Positions 41,256 through 50,008 of a DNA stretch of 64,000 nucleotides are shown here, one piece after another. Both the position numbers and the translations under genes were made by a program. Within the stretch, counting starts at the first letter, position 1, and every line of letters begins with the position of its first letter. A model generated the notes under the pieces. That model searched no databases, was not told the origin of the DNA, and saw only the letters and a program-made list of their open reading frames with translations. The DNA comes from Nocardia transvalensis NBRC 15921 (GTDB taxonomy: Bacteria > Actinomycetota > Actinomycetes > Mycobacteriales > Mycobacteriaceae): positions 1 through 64,000 of the forward strand of contig NZ_BAGL01000083.1 in assembly GCF_000308875.1 (NCBI RefSeq), written 5' to 3'.

Positions 41256-41261
41256 ACTCGC

Positions 41262-42512
41262 TCAGCCGCAGCGCAAAACCGCCAACGCCGCCAACGTTCG
41301 CGCACAAGCCGACATCTCACTCACCAAGACATGGTGCTCGGTATCCGCCCCCGCACCCCGCGGACCGAACAGACAGCATTCGATTCCCGCGCGGGACAGG
41401 TGGGTGGTGTCGTTGCCGCAATAGGAGTACGGCAGCGCCAAACCTGTTTCCTCGACGGTGAATTCGGATACCTCGGTCAGCAGCTTCGATACGTCGGCGA
41501 CGATCGCGGAGTCGCCGGGGACGTCCATCGGGGGCATATCCGTGCCGCCGACGCCGAAGACCGGATCGGGCGGATGGTCGAAGGCGATGTGCGCTCGCGG
41601 GTATCGGGCGGTGGCCTGGGACAGCACGTCGCGGAGGGCGTCGGCCACGTCCGCGGGTTCGAACGGCGGCGGGTAGCGCAGATCCACCAGGGCCGTGGCC
41701 TTGTCCGCGCAGTAGCTCACCCCGGACAGGTCGTGCGCCTCGCCCCGCCCGGCGACCATGCTGGCGATCTGGAGCCGCGGCAGCGTCGGGAAATCGTCGC
41801 TGTACAGCGCGGCCCCATCGGGAAGGCGAAGCCTGTTGTCCTCCAGCAGATCACATACGCCGCGCAGTACGGCCAGCGCGTCGACACCCTCGTGGCTGCG
41901 GCTGGTGTGCGCGCTCACACCGCGCACCACGACCGCGAATTTGTAGACGCCCGCGGTCCGGGTGATGACCCGGCGGACCGAATAGGGCTCGGGGACGACC
42001 GCGGCCTCGGCGGTCAATCCGCGGCGCAGCGCCTCCCGGGTCCCGAGACCACCCTGCAACTCTCCGACCACGAACTCCAGCAGCAGAGGCTTGTTCAGCT
42101 CGATCTCACTGCGGCGCACGGCCATTGCCGCGGCGAGGATTGCCGCCAGACCGCTCTTCATATTATGCAGCCCGGCGCCGTACAGCTTGTCACCCACACG
42201 CCGCGCCCTGTACGGGTCATCCGGGTGGCCCAGCACCAGCGGGTCGATATCCAGATGACCGTTGAGCAGCAGCCCGGGCTTACCCTCGGCCGGGCCGACC
42301 CAGCCGACGGTCTGCTGCCGCCCAGCCGAAACCTCATGTAGTTCGCTACGTATACCGTTCCGCTCCAACAGGTCCCGGATGTGCACGGCGAGTTCAGTCT
42401 CCCCGCCGGTCGGTGAGGGAATCGCCGCGAGCCCGGCCGCCAGCTCCACCAGCTCGGACTCGGGGAGCAGCGTGTCCAGCCGGGCGATGAATTCGGCTAC
42501 CCGATCCGTCAT
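41262..42512 (-). CDS. M20-family amidohydrolase/deacylase (ArgE/DapE-like), atypical metal site
   Basis: A 416-residue M20-type hydrolase, related to enzymes that remove acyl groups from amino acids or cleave dipeptides. The first metal motif LLLNGHLDIDP is present (His86, Asp88). The usual GxGxxDMK reads GAGLHNMKSG, with Asn for the bridging Asp, and the usual EE pair reads VVGELQGG with one Glu (Glu151). It could be a variant subfamily or have altered activity. ATG 42512 overlaps the dioxygenase stop (ATGA), so the two are co-translated and probably act on related amino-acid substrates. Confidence 0.78.
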   Translation of the reverse strand: MTDRVAEFIARLDTLLPESELVELAAGLAAIPSPTGGETELAVHIRDLLERNGIRSELHEVSAGRQQTVGWVGPAEGKPGLLLNGHLDIDPLVLGHPDDPYRARRVGDKLYGAGLHNMKSGLAAILAAAMAVRRSEIELNKPLLLEFVVGELQGGLGTREALRRGLTAEAAVVPEPYSVRRVITRTAGVYKFAVVVRGVSAHTSRSHEGVDALAVLRGVCDLLEDNRLRLPDGAALYSDDFPTLPRLQIASMVAGRGEAHDLSGVSYCADKATALVDLRYPPPFEPADVADALRDVLSQATARYPRAHIAFDHPPDPVFGVGGTDMPPMDVPGDSAIVADVSKLLTEVSEFTVEETGLALPYSYCGNDTTHLSRAGIECCLFGPRGAGADTEHHVLVSEMSACARTLAALAVLRCG

Positions 42513-43249
42513 ATCGCCCGGAACCCGATCAGCAGGACATCACGGAAGGCCTGCGCCGCACCCGGGATCGCGGCGATGGGCGTCGTGTAGTGCATCACCT
42601 TCCGATCGTCGAATACGAAGGAGTCCAACGGTTCCGACAGCTCGAACCCCGCCAGGCAGTGGGTCGGGCTGTCGTACGCACCGGAGACGCCGCCCATGAC
42701 GCCCACCCGCCGCACCAGATGCGCGGAACCGGCGAGCAGACCGTCGTGATGAACACCCTCGGGCGCCGGCTCACCGGGCGCATCGATGCGGATGTAGTGG
42801 GCGTCCACGACCATGCGCTCCGGGCCGTTCTCGTCCAGAACGCCTGCGGCGAGCAGGGATTCGGCGACCGTGCGGGCGACCTTCTCGGTCACCGCGGTCA
42901 CCGGATGGTCGGAGGGCACGAGCCGGAACTCGCGCTCCAGCCCGCCCTGTAGCGGGTTGACCGACATCGACTGGACATAGGGCCGCGGATTGTCGTTCGG
43001 CGTGAACCGCAGCCCGGCGACCGTGAGGTCGAAGCACTGGTAGGCGCGGCTGCGGTGGCGCTTACCGTCCGGGAGGAAGCGATCCAGGTCGAGTTCGCGG
43101 TCGTAGACCCCGGTCAGCACGGCATAGTCGGCGGGCGTCACACCGAAGTCGGACTGCCGCAGCAGCAAGTACCCTGAATCGCGCAGGCCGGGCGCGGCGC
43201 CCGGATTCGTCGACGCACTCTGGGGACCCAGCGAAGGCTCCTTCCGCAC
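42509..43249 (-). CDS. 2OG-Fe(II) dioxygenase, free-amino-acid hydroxylase type
   Basis: A protein of about 246 residues resembling the 2OG-Fe_Oxy_2 family (L-isoleucine 4-hydroxylase type). Iron ligands are HxD in GVHHDG (His167, Asp169) and the distal His220 in KVMHYTTPI. Arg236 in AFRDVLLIGF is placed to bind 2-oxoglutarate. The start is uncertain: GTG 43249 is proposed, and the frame continues to 43381. It is coupled to the M20 hydrolase by a 4-base overlap, suggesting hydroxylation then hydrolysis (or the reverse) of an amino-acid derivative. The substrate is unknown. Confidence 0.75.
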   Translation of the reverse strand: MRKEPSLGPQSASTNPGAAPGLRDSGYLLLRQSDFGVTPADYAVLTGVYDRELDLDRFLPDGKRHRSRAYQCFDLTVAGLRFTPNDNPRPYVQSMSVNPLQGGLEREFRLVPSDHPVTAVTEKVARTVAESLLAAGVLDENGPERMVVDAHYIRIDAPGEPAPEGVHHDGLLAGSAHLVRRVGVMGGVSGAYDSPTHCLAGFELSEPLDSFVFDDRKVMHYTTPIAAIPGAAQAFRDVLLIGFRAI

Positions 43250-43564
43250 AACACCGAGCGGTTTCCACGGCGATCGCCCGCGCTCGTTCCGACGGCGACG
43301 CGCGATTGTAATCACAGCCCCCAGCCGGGACAGCCCCGATACCCACGACACGCCACACCACTCTCGCCATATTCGTCTCACCCATCGCGGCAGCCGCCCG
43401 CCACGTTAACGCCCGAACGCCCCCGCCAGAGCCAGTCTTACCGGACGCCCCGCCCCCCGTCATCCCGGACCTTCGCGCCCCTACAGCACCCCCGCATTCC
43501 CCGGGACGCGCTCCCCCTCTTCGTGGCACGCACCCCCCACTTTCCCGCCGCGCGGCCGCCACAC

Positions 43565-43606
43565 ATTCCGGCACGCACCCCACACATCCCGGCGCGCACC
43601 CCACAC
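43565..43606 (+). repeat. Two 21-bp half-units of the palindromic repeat
   Basis: Units at 43565-43585 and 43586-43606 each contain T(T/C)CCGGC(A/G)CGCACCCCACAC and lead directly into full copy d1. Confidence 0.75.
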
Positions 43607-43608
43607 TT

Positions 43609-43631
43609 TCCCGGCACGCTTTTGGCCGGGA
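43609..43631 (+). repeat. Interspersed 23-bp palindromic repeat, copy d1
   Basis: TCCCGGC / GCCGGGA arms with loop ACGCTTTTG. Confidence 0.85.
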
Positions 43632-43642
43632 TCCCCGCTGGA

Positions 43643-43665
43643 TTCCGGCCAAAAGCGCGCCGGAA
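43643..43665 (-). repeat. Interspersed 23-bp palindromic repeat, copy d2
   Basis: TTCCGGC / GCCGGAA arms with loop CAAAAGCGC, in opposite orientation to d1 and 11 bp from it. The pair forms a larger inverted repeat next to the hydroxyisourate hydrolase stop. Confidence 0.85.
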
Positions 43666-43671
43666 ACATGG

Positions 43672-43992
43672 TCAACTGCCTCGATAGGTGGAGTAGGAAT
43701 ACGGGGACAGCAACAGGGGCACGTGGTAGTGCGGCTCCTGGGAGACCGTGAAGGTGATGGTGACCTCGGGGTAGAAGGCCGGGGTGGCGTGGGCGGCGAA
43801 ATACGCGCCGGTGTCGAAGCGCAGGCGGTAGGTGCCCGGGGAGAGGTCGCCGCCGAGGGCGGCGATCCGGCCGTCGGCGTCGGTGCGCGCGCTCGCCAGG
43901 TCGGTCCCGTCCGGGCCGGACAGAATCACCTCGACCGAGGTGGCCGGTGCGCCGCGGACGGCGTCCAGGATGTGGGTGCTGAGCGTACTCAT
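43672..43992 (-). CDS. uraH: 5-hydroxyisourate hydrolase (transthyretin-like)
   Basis: A 106-residue transthyretin-related hydrolase converting 5-hydroxyisourate to OHCU in urate breakdown. The N-terminal signature LSTHILDAVRGAPA, the mid RTDADGRI and the C-terminal YHVPLLLSPYSYSTYRGS are all diagnostic. ATG 43992 matches family starts; ATG 44004 is also in frame. The gene is divergent from the MocA-like gene. The enzyme before it (uricase) and after it (OHCU decarboxylase) are not in this window. Confidence 0.95.
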   Translation of the reverse strand: MSTLSTHILDAVRGAPATSVEVILSGPDGTDLASARTDADGRIAALGGDLSPGTYRLRFDTGAYFAAHATPAFYPEVTITFTVSQEPHYHVPLLLSPYSYSTYRGS

Positions 43993-44119
43993 CGACTCCA
44001 GCATCGACCATGATCACCGCCCGTGCCAGTCACCCGGCGAAGATCCCCGCGCGCGGTTACGCTCGGCGTCGGGTCCGTGCCCGCAAACCGGAACGAACGG
44101 CATGCCGGAAGGAGACCGC

Positions 44120-44734
44120 ATGGACGACGCGCGCTGCGCCGGGATCGTGCTCGCGGCCGGCGCCGGTACCCGGTACGGCCGGCCGAAGGCGCTGGCCGAG
44201 GGCGGCGCCTGGCTGCGGGGCGCGGTGGCCGCGCTGCGCGACGGCGGCTGCGATCCGGTGTACGTCGTCCTGGGCGCGACCGGCCCGCCCAGCGTCGCCG
44301 CAGACGGCCGATGGCTCGTGTGCGAATCCCCGGCAATCGCGATACCCGAAGGGGCGCAACCGGTCTGGGCCGCCGACTGGGCCGTGGGACTGGCGGCCTC
44401 GCTGCGCACCGGACTGGCCGCGGCCGCGCGGACCCCGGCCGAATTCGCCGCGATCATGCCGGTCGACACCCCTGACGTGGGCGCCGACGTGGTCGCCCGC
44501 GTACTCGCCGCAGCCCGGACGGCGCCCAGCGGGCTGGCCCGCGCGGTATTCCGGGGCCGGCCCGGCCACCCGGTTGTGCTCGCTCACAACCACTGGACGG
44601 GGGTCGCCCACTCGGCGCAAGGAAATTTCGGAGCACGGGCATTTCTGGACGCTCGACCCGATATTGTGGCCGTCACGTGCGACGATCTGGCAACGGGGCG
44701 TGACCACGACTACCCGGCCACTCGCGCACCCTGA
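44120..44734 (+). CDS. MocA/MobA-like molybdenum-cofactor nucleotidyltransferase
   Basis: A 204-residue nucleotidyltransferase. The N-terminal LAAGAGTRYGRPKALAEGG is the NTP-binding signature, and AAIMPVDTPDVGADVV carries the metal-binding Asp. Next to xdhC it probably attaches CMP (or GMP) to molybdopterin, or acts as the XDH maturation chaperone. ATG 44120 has GGAAGGAG 6 bases upstream. XdhC follows after 13 bp on the same strand. Confidence 0.82.
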   Translation: MDDARCAGIVLAAGAGTRYGRPKALAEGGAWLRGAVAALRDGGCDPVYVVLGATGPPSVAADGRWLVCESPAIAIPEGAQPVWAADWAVGLAASLRTGLAAAARTPAEFAAIMPVDTPDVGADVVARVLAAARTAPSGLARAVFRGRPGHPVVLAHNHWTGVAHSAQGNFGARAFLDARPDIVAVTCDDLATGRDHDYPATRAP

Positions 44735-44747
44735 TCGGGAGTTTGTG

Positions 44748-45746
44748 ATGCGCGACATCGTCGATGACCTCATGCAGGTGTGGCACAGCGGCCGGACGGG
44801 TGGCCTCGCGACGTTGGTCCGGACATTCGGGAACTCCCCTCTGCCGGTGGGTTCGATGATGCTGCTGGACCCCGACGGCGGCGTGCACGGCTCGGTCTCG
44901 GACGGGTGCTACGAATCGGTGGTGTACGAGGCGGCGGCCCATGCCGCCCAGACCGGGCGCCGGGAGCTGCGCCGGTTCGACGGTGGCTCCGGACTGGATG
45001 TGAGCGCCGACTGCGGCACCATCGACGTGTTCCTGGAACCGTTCTCCCGCAACAGTTTTCCCGAATTCGCCGCGGTTGCCAAGGAGATCGCCGCCTACAA
45101 CCCGGTCACCGTGTTCACGGTCGTCTGGCACGCGGACCCGAGCGTGATCGGACAGCATCTGGTGACCGATCGGCGGCACAACACCGAACTGGTGTCGCTG
45201 CCGGAGTCGGATGTGTTCGTCTCGTCGTACACCGCGCCGCCGCGGCTGATCGTGTTCGGCGCCAACCCTGTAGCGGCCGCACTGTCGGTGCAGGGCCGAC
45301 TACTCGGCTACCGGGTGACAGTGTGTGACGCCCGCGAGACGTTCGCCTCCCCGAGTTCGTTCCCGGATGCGGAGGTGGTGGTCGACTGGCCGCACCGCTA
45401 CCTCAACGCCCAGGCCGCGGCCGGTCGCATCGACTCCACGACGGCGCTCGTCGTGACCTCCCAGGACCCCAAATTCGAGATCCCGCTGCTGACGGTGGCC
45501 CTGCGCCTGCCCGTCTTCGGCTACCTCGGCGCCCTCGGCTCCCGCACCGTCCACGCCCGCCGGGTCGAGGCCCTGCAAGCCGGCGGCTTCGACGCCGAAA
45601 CCCTCGCCCGCCTGCACGCCCCCGCCGGTTTCGACATCGGCGCCCGCACCCCGATGGAGAGCGCCGTAGCCGTAGCCGCCGAACTCCTCGCGGCCCGCTC
45701 GGGGACGTTGCACCACGCGGACAAGACGGCCGTTCCGGTCCCCTGA
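44748..45746 (+). CDS. xdhC: XdhC-family molybdoenzyme maturation factor
   Basis: A 332-residue XdhC/CoxI protein that binds and protects the molybdenum cofactor and supports its sulfuration and insertion into xanthine dehydrogenase. The XdhC_CoxI domain (TLVRTFGNSPLPVGSMMLLD, VSDGCYE) is N-terminal. The C-terminal Rossmann domain (PPRLIVFGANPVAAALS; VVVDWPHRYL) follows. ATG 44748 has GGGAG upstream; GTG 44745 is adjacent. Co-directional with the MocA-like gene, and the two likely serve the XDH at 33.2-36.9 kb. Confidence 0.88.
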   Translation: MRDIVDDLMQVWHSGRTGGLATLVRTFGNSPLPVGSMMLLDPDGGVHGSVSDGCYESVVYEAAAHAAQTGRRELRRFDGGSGLDVSADCGTIDVFLEPFSRNSFPEFAAVAKEIAAYNPVTVFTVVWHADPSVIGQHLVTDRRHNTELVSLPESDVFVSSYTAPPRLIVFGANPVAAALSVQGRLLGYRVTVCDARETFASPSSFPDAEVVVDWPHRYLNAQAAAGRIDSTTALVVTSQDPKFEIPLLTVALRLPVFGYLGALGSRTVHARRVEALQAGGFDAETLARLHAPAGFDIGARTPMESAVAVAAELLAARSGTLHHADKTAVPVP

Positions 45747-45760
45747 TCTCTCCCGCTGGT

Positions 45761-45783
45761 TTCCGGCCAACAGCATGCCGGAA
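45761..45783 (-). repeat. Interspersed 23-bp palindromic repeat, copy e
   Basis: TTCCGGC / GCCGGAA arms with a diverged loop CAACAGCAT, followed by a half-unit (GTGCCGGGAA, 45797-45806). It lies between the convergent xdhC and NMT1-like genes. Confidence 0.8.
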
Positions 45784-45815
45784 AATGAGGCAAACGTGCC
45801 GGGAAACGGGGGACG

Positions 45816-46919
45816 CTACTTCAGCTCGGGGTGCTCCGCATACACCTCGCGCAGGACGGACAGGTCGAAGAGCTGATCGGCCTTGATGTCGATCTTCGCC
45901 TTGGCCAGGGCCTCGATGTTCTGGGAGATGAGGCGGTCGGTCATGGTGAACAGGCCGTTCGCCGCGGTGTCGGCGGAGACGACCAGATCGTTCTGGGCCT
46001 GAGCCTCCTTGGTCTGCTCACCGAGATCGAGGCGCTGGTCCTTGCCGTAGACCTCGACGGCGAGCCGCGCACCCTCGGCGGGGTCGGCGACCGCGTCCTT
46101 CCAGCCCTTGATCTCGGCGGTCAGGAACGCCTTCAGCTTGTCGCGCTCGGTGTCGATGGTCTGCTGGCGCACCGTCATCGTCTCGGCGGTCAGGGGCAGG
46201 CCGAAGTCGGCGAACAGGAAATGTGCGGTCGGGAATCCCTTGGCGGCCAAGGTGATCGGCTCGTTGGTCACGTAGCTCACCCATCCGTCGACCTCGCCGT
46301 TGGCCAGCGGGGTCGGATCGAACTGCGCGGGCACGATCCGCACATCGCCGGGCGCCATACCGTTGGCGCTCAGCAGCGCGGAGAAGATCAGCTGATTGGT
46401 GTCCTGCACACCGATCTTGCGGCCCTTCATATCCGCCGGGGAGTTGATCGGTTTCGCCGCCGAGCTCACGATGCAGAACGGATTCTTCTGATACGTGGTC
46501 CCGACGATCTTGGCGGGCAGGCCCTCCAGAATCGCGGGCGCGGTCGTCTGCGGCGCCGACAGGCCCAGCCAGATCTTTCCGGTGTCGAGCCCGGCCTCGA
46601 CCGAGGTGCTGGCGGCCCCGCCGGCGACCAGATCGACGCCGCCGAAACCCGCCTCGCGGAAGTAGCCCCGGCTGTCGGCGAAGTACTCGCCCGCGAATTC
46701 GATGTTCTTCAGCCACGACAGCTGGACGGCGACCTTGCCGAAGCGGGAACCGTCCTGGGTGCTGCCGTTGGCATTCTCCGATCCGGAGTCGTTACCGCAG
46801 GCCGCGAGGGCTGCGGCACCGCCGAGCGCAAGCCCGGCCAGCGCCGAGGTACGCAAAAAGGACCGACGGTCCAGAGCGGGGATCTTCCGGGCCGACGAGG
46901 GGCCTGTCACGCGAGTCAT
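45816..46919 (-). CDS. NMT1/SsuA-type ABC transporter substrate-binding lipoprotein
   Basis: A 367-residue solute receptor. The N-terminus combines a twin-arginine motif (DRRSFLRTSALAGLALGG) with a lipobox (ALAAC), so it is probably Tat-exported and lipid-anchored. The body has the NMT1/THI5-like fold (VQLSWLKNIEFAGEYFADS). Such receptors bind pyrimidine precursors, sulfonates, nitrate or nucleobase derivatives; purine-pathway neighbours hint at a heterocycle. It is last in an operon after the ATPase and two permeases, with a 78-bp gap. Confidence 0.85.
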   Translation of the reverse strand: MTRVTGPSSARKIPALDRRSFLRTSALAGLALGGAAALAACGNDSGSENANGSTQDGSRFGKVAVQLSWLKNIEFAGEYFADSRGYFREAGFGGVDLVAGGAASTSVEAGLDTGKIWLGLSAPQTTAPAILEGLPAKIVGTTYQKNPFCIVSSAAKPINSPADMKGRKIGVQDTNQLIFSALLSANGMAPGDVRIVPAQFDPTPLANGEVDGWVSYVTNEPITLAAKGFPTAHFLFADFGLPLTAETMTVRQQTIDTERDKLKAFLTAEIKGWKDAVADPAEGARLAVEVYGKDQRLDLGEQTKEAQAQNDLVVSADTAANGLFTMTDRLISQNIEALAKAKIDIKADQLFDLSVLREVYAEHPELK

Positions 46920-46997
46920 GACGGAAATCTAGGTCGTGTCGATTTCCGTTACTTTGCTTTCGGCGAATCACATGTGTGCTGCACGTAAACTTGCTCC

Positions 46998-47795
46998 TCA
47001 ATTCTTCCCTGCTTCCGGTCCGAATCTGGCCAGCACCAGATTCTCGATCACCCCGACAATCGCGTAGAGCAGCACCGAAACCAGTGTCACCAGCGCGATC
47101 GATGCCCACAGCTTGCTGTACTGGAAGGTCGGAATCGCGCGGATCAGCGCGGCGCCCAGGCCGGTTCCACTGCCCAGCCATTCGCCCAGCAGCGCACCGA
47201 TCAGCGCGCCCGGCACCGAGATCCGCGCGGCCGCGAAGACCGACGGCAGCGCGGCCGGAACCGCCACCAGCCGCAGCCTGGTCCAGCGCGAACCACCGTA
47301 CGCGGCAACGAGTTCCATCGCCTGCCGGGAGGTCGAGCGCAGCCCGGTCATGACCATCACCAGGGCCGGGAAGAAGACGACGATCGCCGCCATCACCGTC
47401 ACCCCGGTCGTGCCGCGCCCGAAGACCAGCACGATGATCGGCGTCAGCGCCACCAGCGGGACCGAGCGCAGCAGCATCGCCACCGGCAGAAACGACTGTT
47501 CCACGGCCGGCAGGGTGACGAACAGCGCCGCTACCACCAGCGCCGCGGCCATGCCCACCCCGAACCCGACGGCCGCGTCCCGCAGCGTGATCCCCAGGTC
47601 GGCGAGGATGGCCCGCCGGGCGGTCGCGGCGGAATCGCCGGTGACCAGATAGCTCCACACATCGCCGGGTGTCTTGCCGACCCGCGGACCGACCTGCGGG
47701 AACGCCTCCAGGAAGGCGTACCAGATGACCAGCATCAGGATCAGCGAGATGAGCAGGGGAAGAAGGAATCTCCCGATCCGCCGCAGTGCCGTCAC
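46998..47795 (-). CDS. ABC transporter permease (NMT1-type system), second
   Basis: A 265-residue inner-membrane permease with about six helices. The cytoplasmic coupling (EAA) loop ELVAAYGGSRWTRLRLVAVPAALPSVFAA is present. GTG 47795 overlaps the stop of the first permease (GTGA). The frame is open much further upstream within the other permease, which explains a spurious fused reading. It forms the channel with its partner. Confidence 0.87.
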   Translation of the reverse strand: MTALRRIGRFLLPLLISLILMLVIWYAFLEAFPQVGPRVGKTPGDVWSYLVTGDSAATARRAILADLGITLRDAAVGFGVGMAAALVVAALFVTLPAVEQSFLPVAMLLRSVPLVALTPIIVLVFGRGTTGVTVMAAIVVFFPALVMVMTGLRSTSRQAMELVAAYGGSRWTRLRLVAVPAALPSVFAAARISVPGALIGALLGEWLGSGTGLGAALIRAIPTFQYSKLWASIALVTLVSVLLYAIVGVIENLVLARFGPEAGKN

Positions 47796-48550
47796 GAGAC
47801 CACCTCCGCGCCCCGCGCCCCGGTCCATGGCGCGAGCAGCCGGGCGGTCACCGCGACGATCGCGTACCCGAGCCCCGCGAGCGCGGCCGCGGCCAGCGCC
47901 ATACCCCAGGTGCGCGGCACGTTGTACGAGGTCTGCGCCGCGGTCAGCGCCACGCCGATACCGCTGTCGACACCGCCCAGGTACTCGCCGATGATGGCGC
48001 CCAGCACGGCCGACGGCGCGGCGATCTTCAACGCGGCCAAGGTATTCGGGAGCGCGGCGACGAGCTGCACCCGGCGCAGCTGCTGCCACCGTCCGCCGCC
48101 GTAGGCACGGATCAGGTCGAGGCTGGTGCGGTCGGCCGAGCGCAGGCCCGCCACCGTGCCCACCATGGTGGTGAAGAAGCAGTACATGGCGGCCAGGAAC
48201 ACCGTCGGCGTCCGCCCGCCGAACACCACCAGGATGATCGGCCCCAGCGCCAGCAGCGGCGTGCAATAGCTCAGGATCGCCAGCTGGGTGACCAGGGCCT
48301 CGATCGGCGGCGCCAGCAGCACCAGCACCGCCAGCGCGATGGCCAGCGCATTGCCCCACAGGAAGCCTTGCAGCGCGCCGAGGGCGGTGACCCGGAAATT
48401 GGGACCGTACAGCGCCCAGCCGTCGGTGTACATGGTGTGCACCACCGTCCACGGGCTCGGAATCGTGCCGCCCGCGACTCCGGCGGCCGCCAGCGCCCAC
48501 CACAGCGCGATCAGCGCCGCCACGCCGACCGCACCGCCCGCGCGCCTCAT
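47792..48550 (-). CDS. ABC transporter permease (NMT1-type system), first
   Basis: A 252-residue permease with six helices and the coupling loop DLIRAYGGGRWQQLRRVQLVAALPNTLAA. ATG 48550 overlaps the ATPase stop (ATGA), and its own stop overlaps the next permease (GTGA). The two permeases are paralogous, so the channel is probably a heterodimer. Confidence 0.87.
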   Translation of the reverse strand: MRRAGGAVGVAALIALWWALAAAGVAGGTIPSPWTVVHTMYTDGWALYGPNFRVTALGALQGFLWGNALAIALAVLVLLAPPIEALVTQLAILSYCTPLLALGPIILVVFGGRTPTVFLAAMYCFFTTMVGTVAGLRSADRTSLDLIRAYGGGRWQQLRRVQLVAALPNTLAALKIAAPSAVLGAIIGEYLGGVDSGIGVALTAAQTSYNVPRTWGMALAAAALAGLGYAIVAVTARLLAPWTGARGAEVVS

Positions 48551-49377
48551 TCGCCACCCTCCGGAACCATCAGCGCCGCTTCGGCTTCCGCCTCGATGCC
48601 GCCGCGCCCGAACAGCAGTTCCGACAGCCGGTCGTGCAGCACGTGGAACTCCGGTGAGCGCATCATCTCCGGCGTGCGCGGGCGGGGCAGATCGATGGGC
48701 ACCATCTCCACCACCCGGCCGGGGCGCGGGCTCATCACCGCCACCACGTCGGAGAGGAATACCGCCTCGCCGATGCCGTGCGTCACCATCAGCGTGGTGG
48801 CGGGTTTCTCGGTCCAGATGCGCAGCAACTCCAGATTCAGCCGCTGCCGGGTCATATCGTCGAGGGCGCCGAAGGGCTCGTCCAGCAGCAGTACCGACGG
48901 CTTCACCACCAGCGCCCGGGCGATCGACACCCGTTGCCGCATGCCGCCGGAGAGCTGCGCGGGTTTCGCCTTCTCGAACCCCTCCAGCCCGACCAGCGCG
49001 ATCAGGTCGGCGATCAGCCCCGGATCGGCGGGCAGCCCCGCGACCTGCAACGGCAGCCGGATATTGGATTCCACGCTGCGCCACGGCAGCAGCGCCGAGT
49101 CCTGGAACGCGATGCCGAATCCGTGGCGGCGGCGCAGTTCCGCCGGTGTGGCCCCGTCGATGCGCGCGGTGCCGGCCGAGGGTTCCTCCAGTCCGGCCAG
49201 AATCCGCAGCACCGTGGATTTCCCGCATCCGGACGGGCCCAGCAGGGACAGGAACGCGCCCTGATCGGTGTGCAGATCCACCGAGTCCAGTGCCTGTATC
49301 GTGCGCCGACCGGCCCGAAACGTCTTCCCGAGACCGCTGACGTGAATCCCCGTGCCCGCGGCCGGCGTGCTGTTCAT
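48547..49377 (-). CDS. ABC transporter ATPase (NMT1-type system)
   Basis: A 276-residue nucleotide-binding subunit. Walker A is LLGPSGCGKSTVLR, the signature is QLSGGMRQRVSIARAL, Walker B is VLLLDEPFGALDD and the switch His is in MVTHGIGEAV. It belongs to the nitrate/sulfonate/taurine ATPase group, matching the NMT1-type receptor. It is the first gene of the four-gene operon; about 86 bp separate it from the next upstream gene. Confidence 0.93.
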   Translation of the reverse strand: MNSTPAAGTGIHVSGLGKTFRAGRRTIQALDSVDLHTDQGAFLSLLGPSGCGKSTVLRILAGLEEPSAGTARIDGATPAELRRRHGFGIAFQDSALLPWRSVESNIRLPLQVAGLPADPGLIADLIALVGLEGFEKAKPAQLSGGMRQRVSIARALVVKPSVLLLDEPFGALDDMTRQRLNLELLRIWTEKPATTLMVTHGIGEAVFLSDVVAVMSPRPGRVVEMVPIDLPRPRTPEMMRSPEFHVLHDRLSELLFGRGGIEAEAEAALMVPEGGE

Positions 49378-49463
49378 GTCGACACAGTAGAAGCAACCGG
49401 TTGCACGGATATTGCGAATCGGCCCGTCAGGTTAGCGCCGCGTAACGGACGTATTCCGGCGGA

Positions 49464-49856
49464 TCACCAGCCGTCGGACTCGAACCAGTCGCGGGCCGCG
49501 CGGCGGAACAGCAGCACGATCACGATGACCGAACTCGCGGGCCCCAGCCAGCCTGGTGGATGGCCTGCGGCGATGGACGGGATGGTCCACAGCATGTTCA
49601 GACCGGCGAGCAGGATCGACCCGATCCGGATACCCGCGCCGACCGCGCCGAAGCCCAGGGCGGTCAGTCCCAGCAACCAGCTCGGCACGAACGACAGCGA
49701 CGTGATCAGGGCCGATCGCCCGCCGAACAGCCACCCCGCCGCGCCCGTGCACACCAGGCCGACCAGGGCCATGCTCAGCGCGACCACCTGCGCCGCACGC
49801 ACCGACGCGGGCATCTTGCACGCCGCACTCGCCGGATCGGGCCCGGCCTCGGACAT
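49464..49856 (-). CDS. Four-helix membrane protein, family also at 63.3 kb
   Basis: A 130-residue protein with four hydrophobic helices and a C-terminal RRAARDWFESDGW. ATG 49856 has GGGAGG 5 bases upstream. It resembles the gene at 63303: both have P-x-x-VR-x-AQV-x-AL before helix 1, similar helix spacing and a DWF motif after the last helix. Function is unknown. Confidence 0.65.
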   Translation of the reverse strand: MSEAGPDPASAACKMPASVRAAQVVALSMALVGLVCTGAAGWLFGGRSALITSLSFVPSWLLGLTALGFGAVGAGIRIGSILLAGLNMLWTIPSIAAGHPPGWLGPASSVIVIVLLFRRAARDWFESDGW

Positions 49857-49964
49857 CGGTCCTCCCATCTCGCATCCGGGCTGGTGGGGACGGAAAAACT
49901 GTACCGCGCGGTTCGTACGGATCCGGGGCAACGCGCGCGGGCCCCCTACACCCAGCGGGAGAGA

Positions 49965-49987
49965 TTCCGGCCAAGAGCGTGCCGGAA
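49965..49987 (-). repeat. Interspersed 23-bp palindromic repeat, copy f
   Basis: TTCCGGC / GCCGGAA arms with loop CAAGAGCGT. It is 22 bp from the aldolase stop. Confidence 0.85.
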
Positions 49988-50008
49988 AAAAGGATCTCTA
50001 GGGGGCCG

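Larger units (their letters stand above)
43250..43671. other. 422-bp intergenic with repeats
   Basis: No convincing gene. The right half carries two half-units with 21-bp period and two full copies of the interspersed repeat. The left part may include the dioxygenase promoter or N-terminal extension. Confidence 0.5.
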
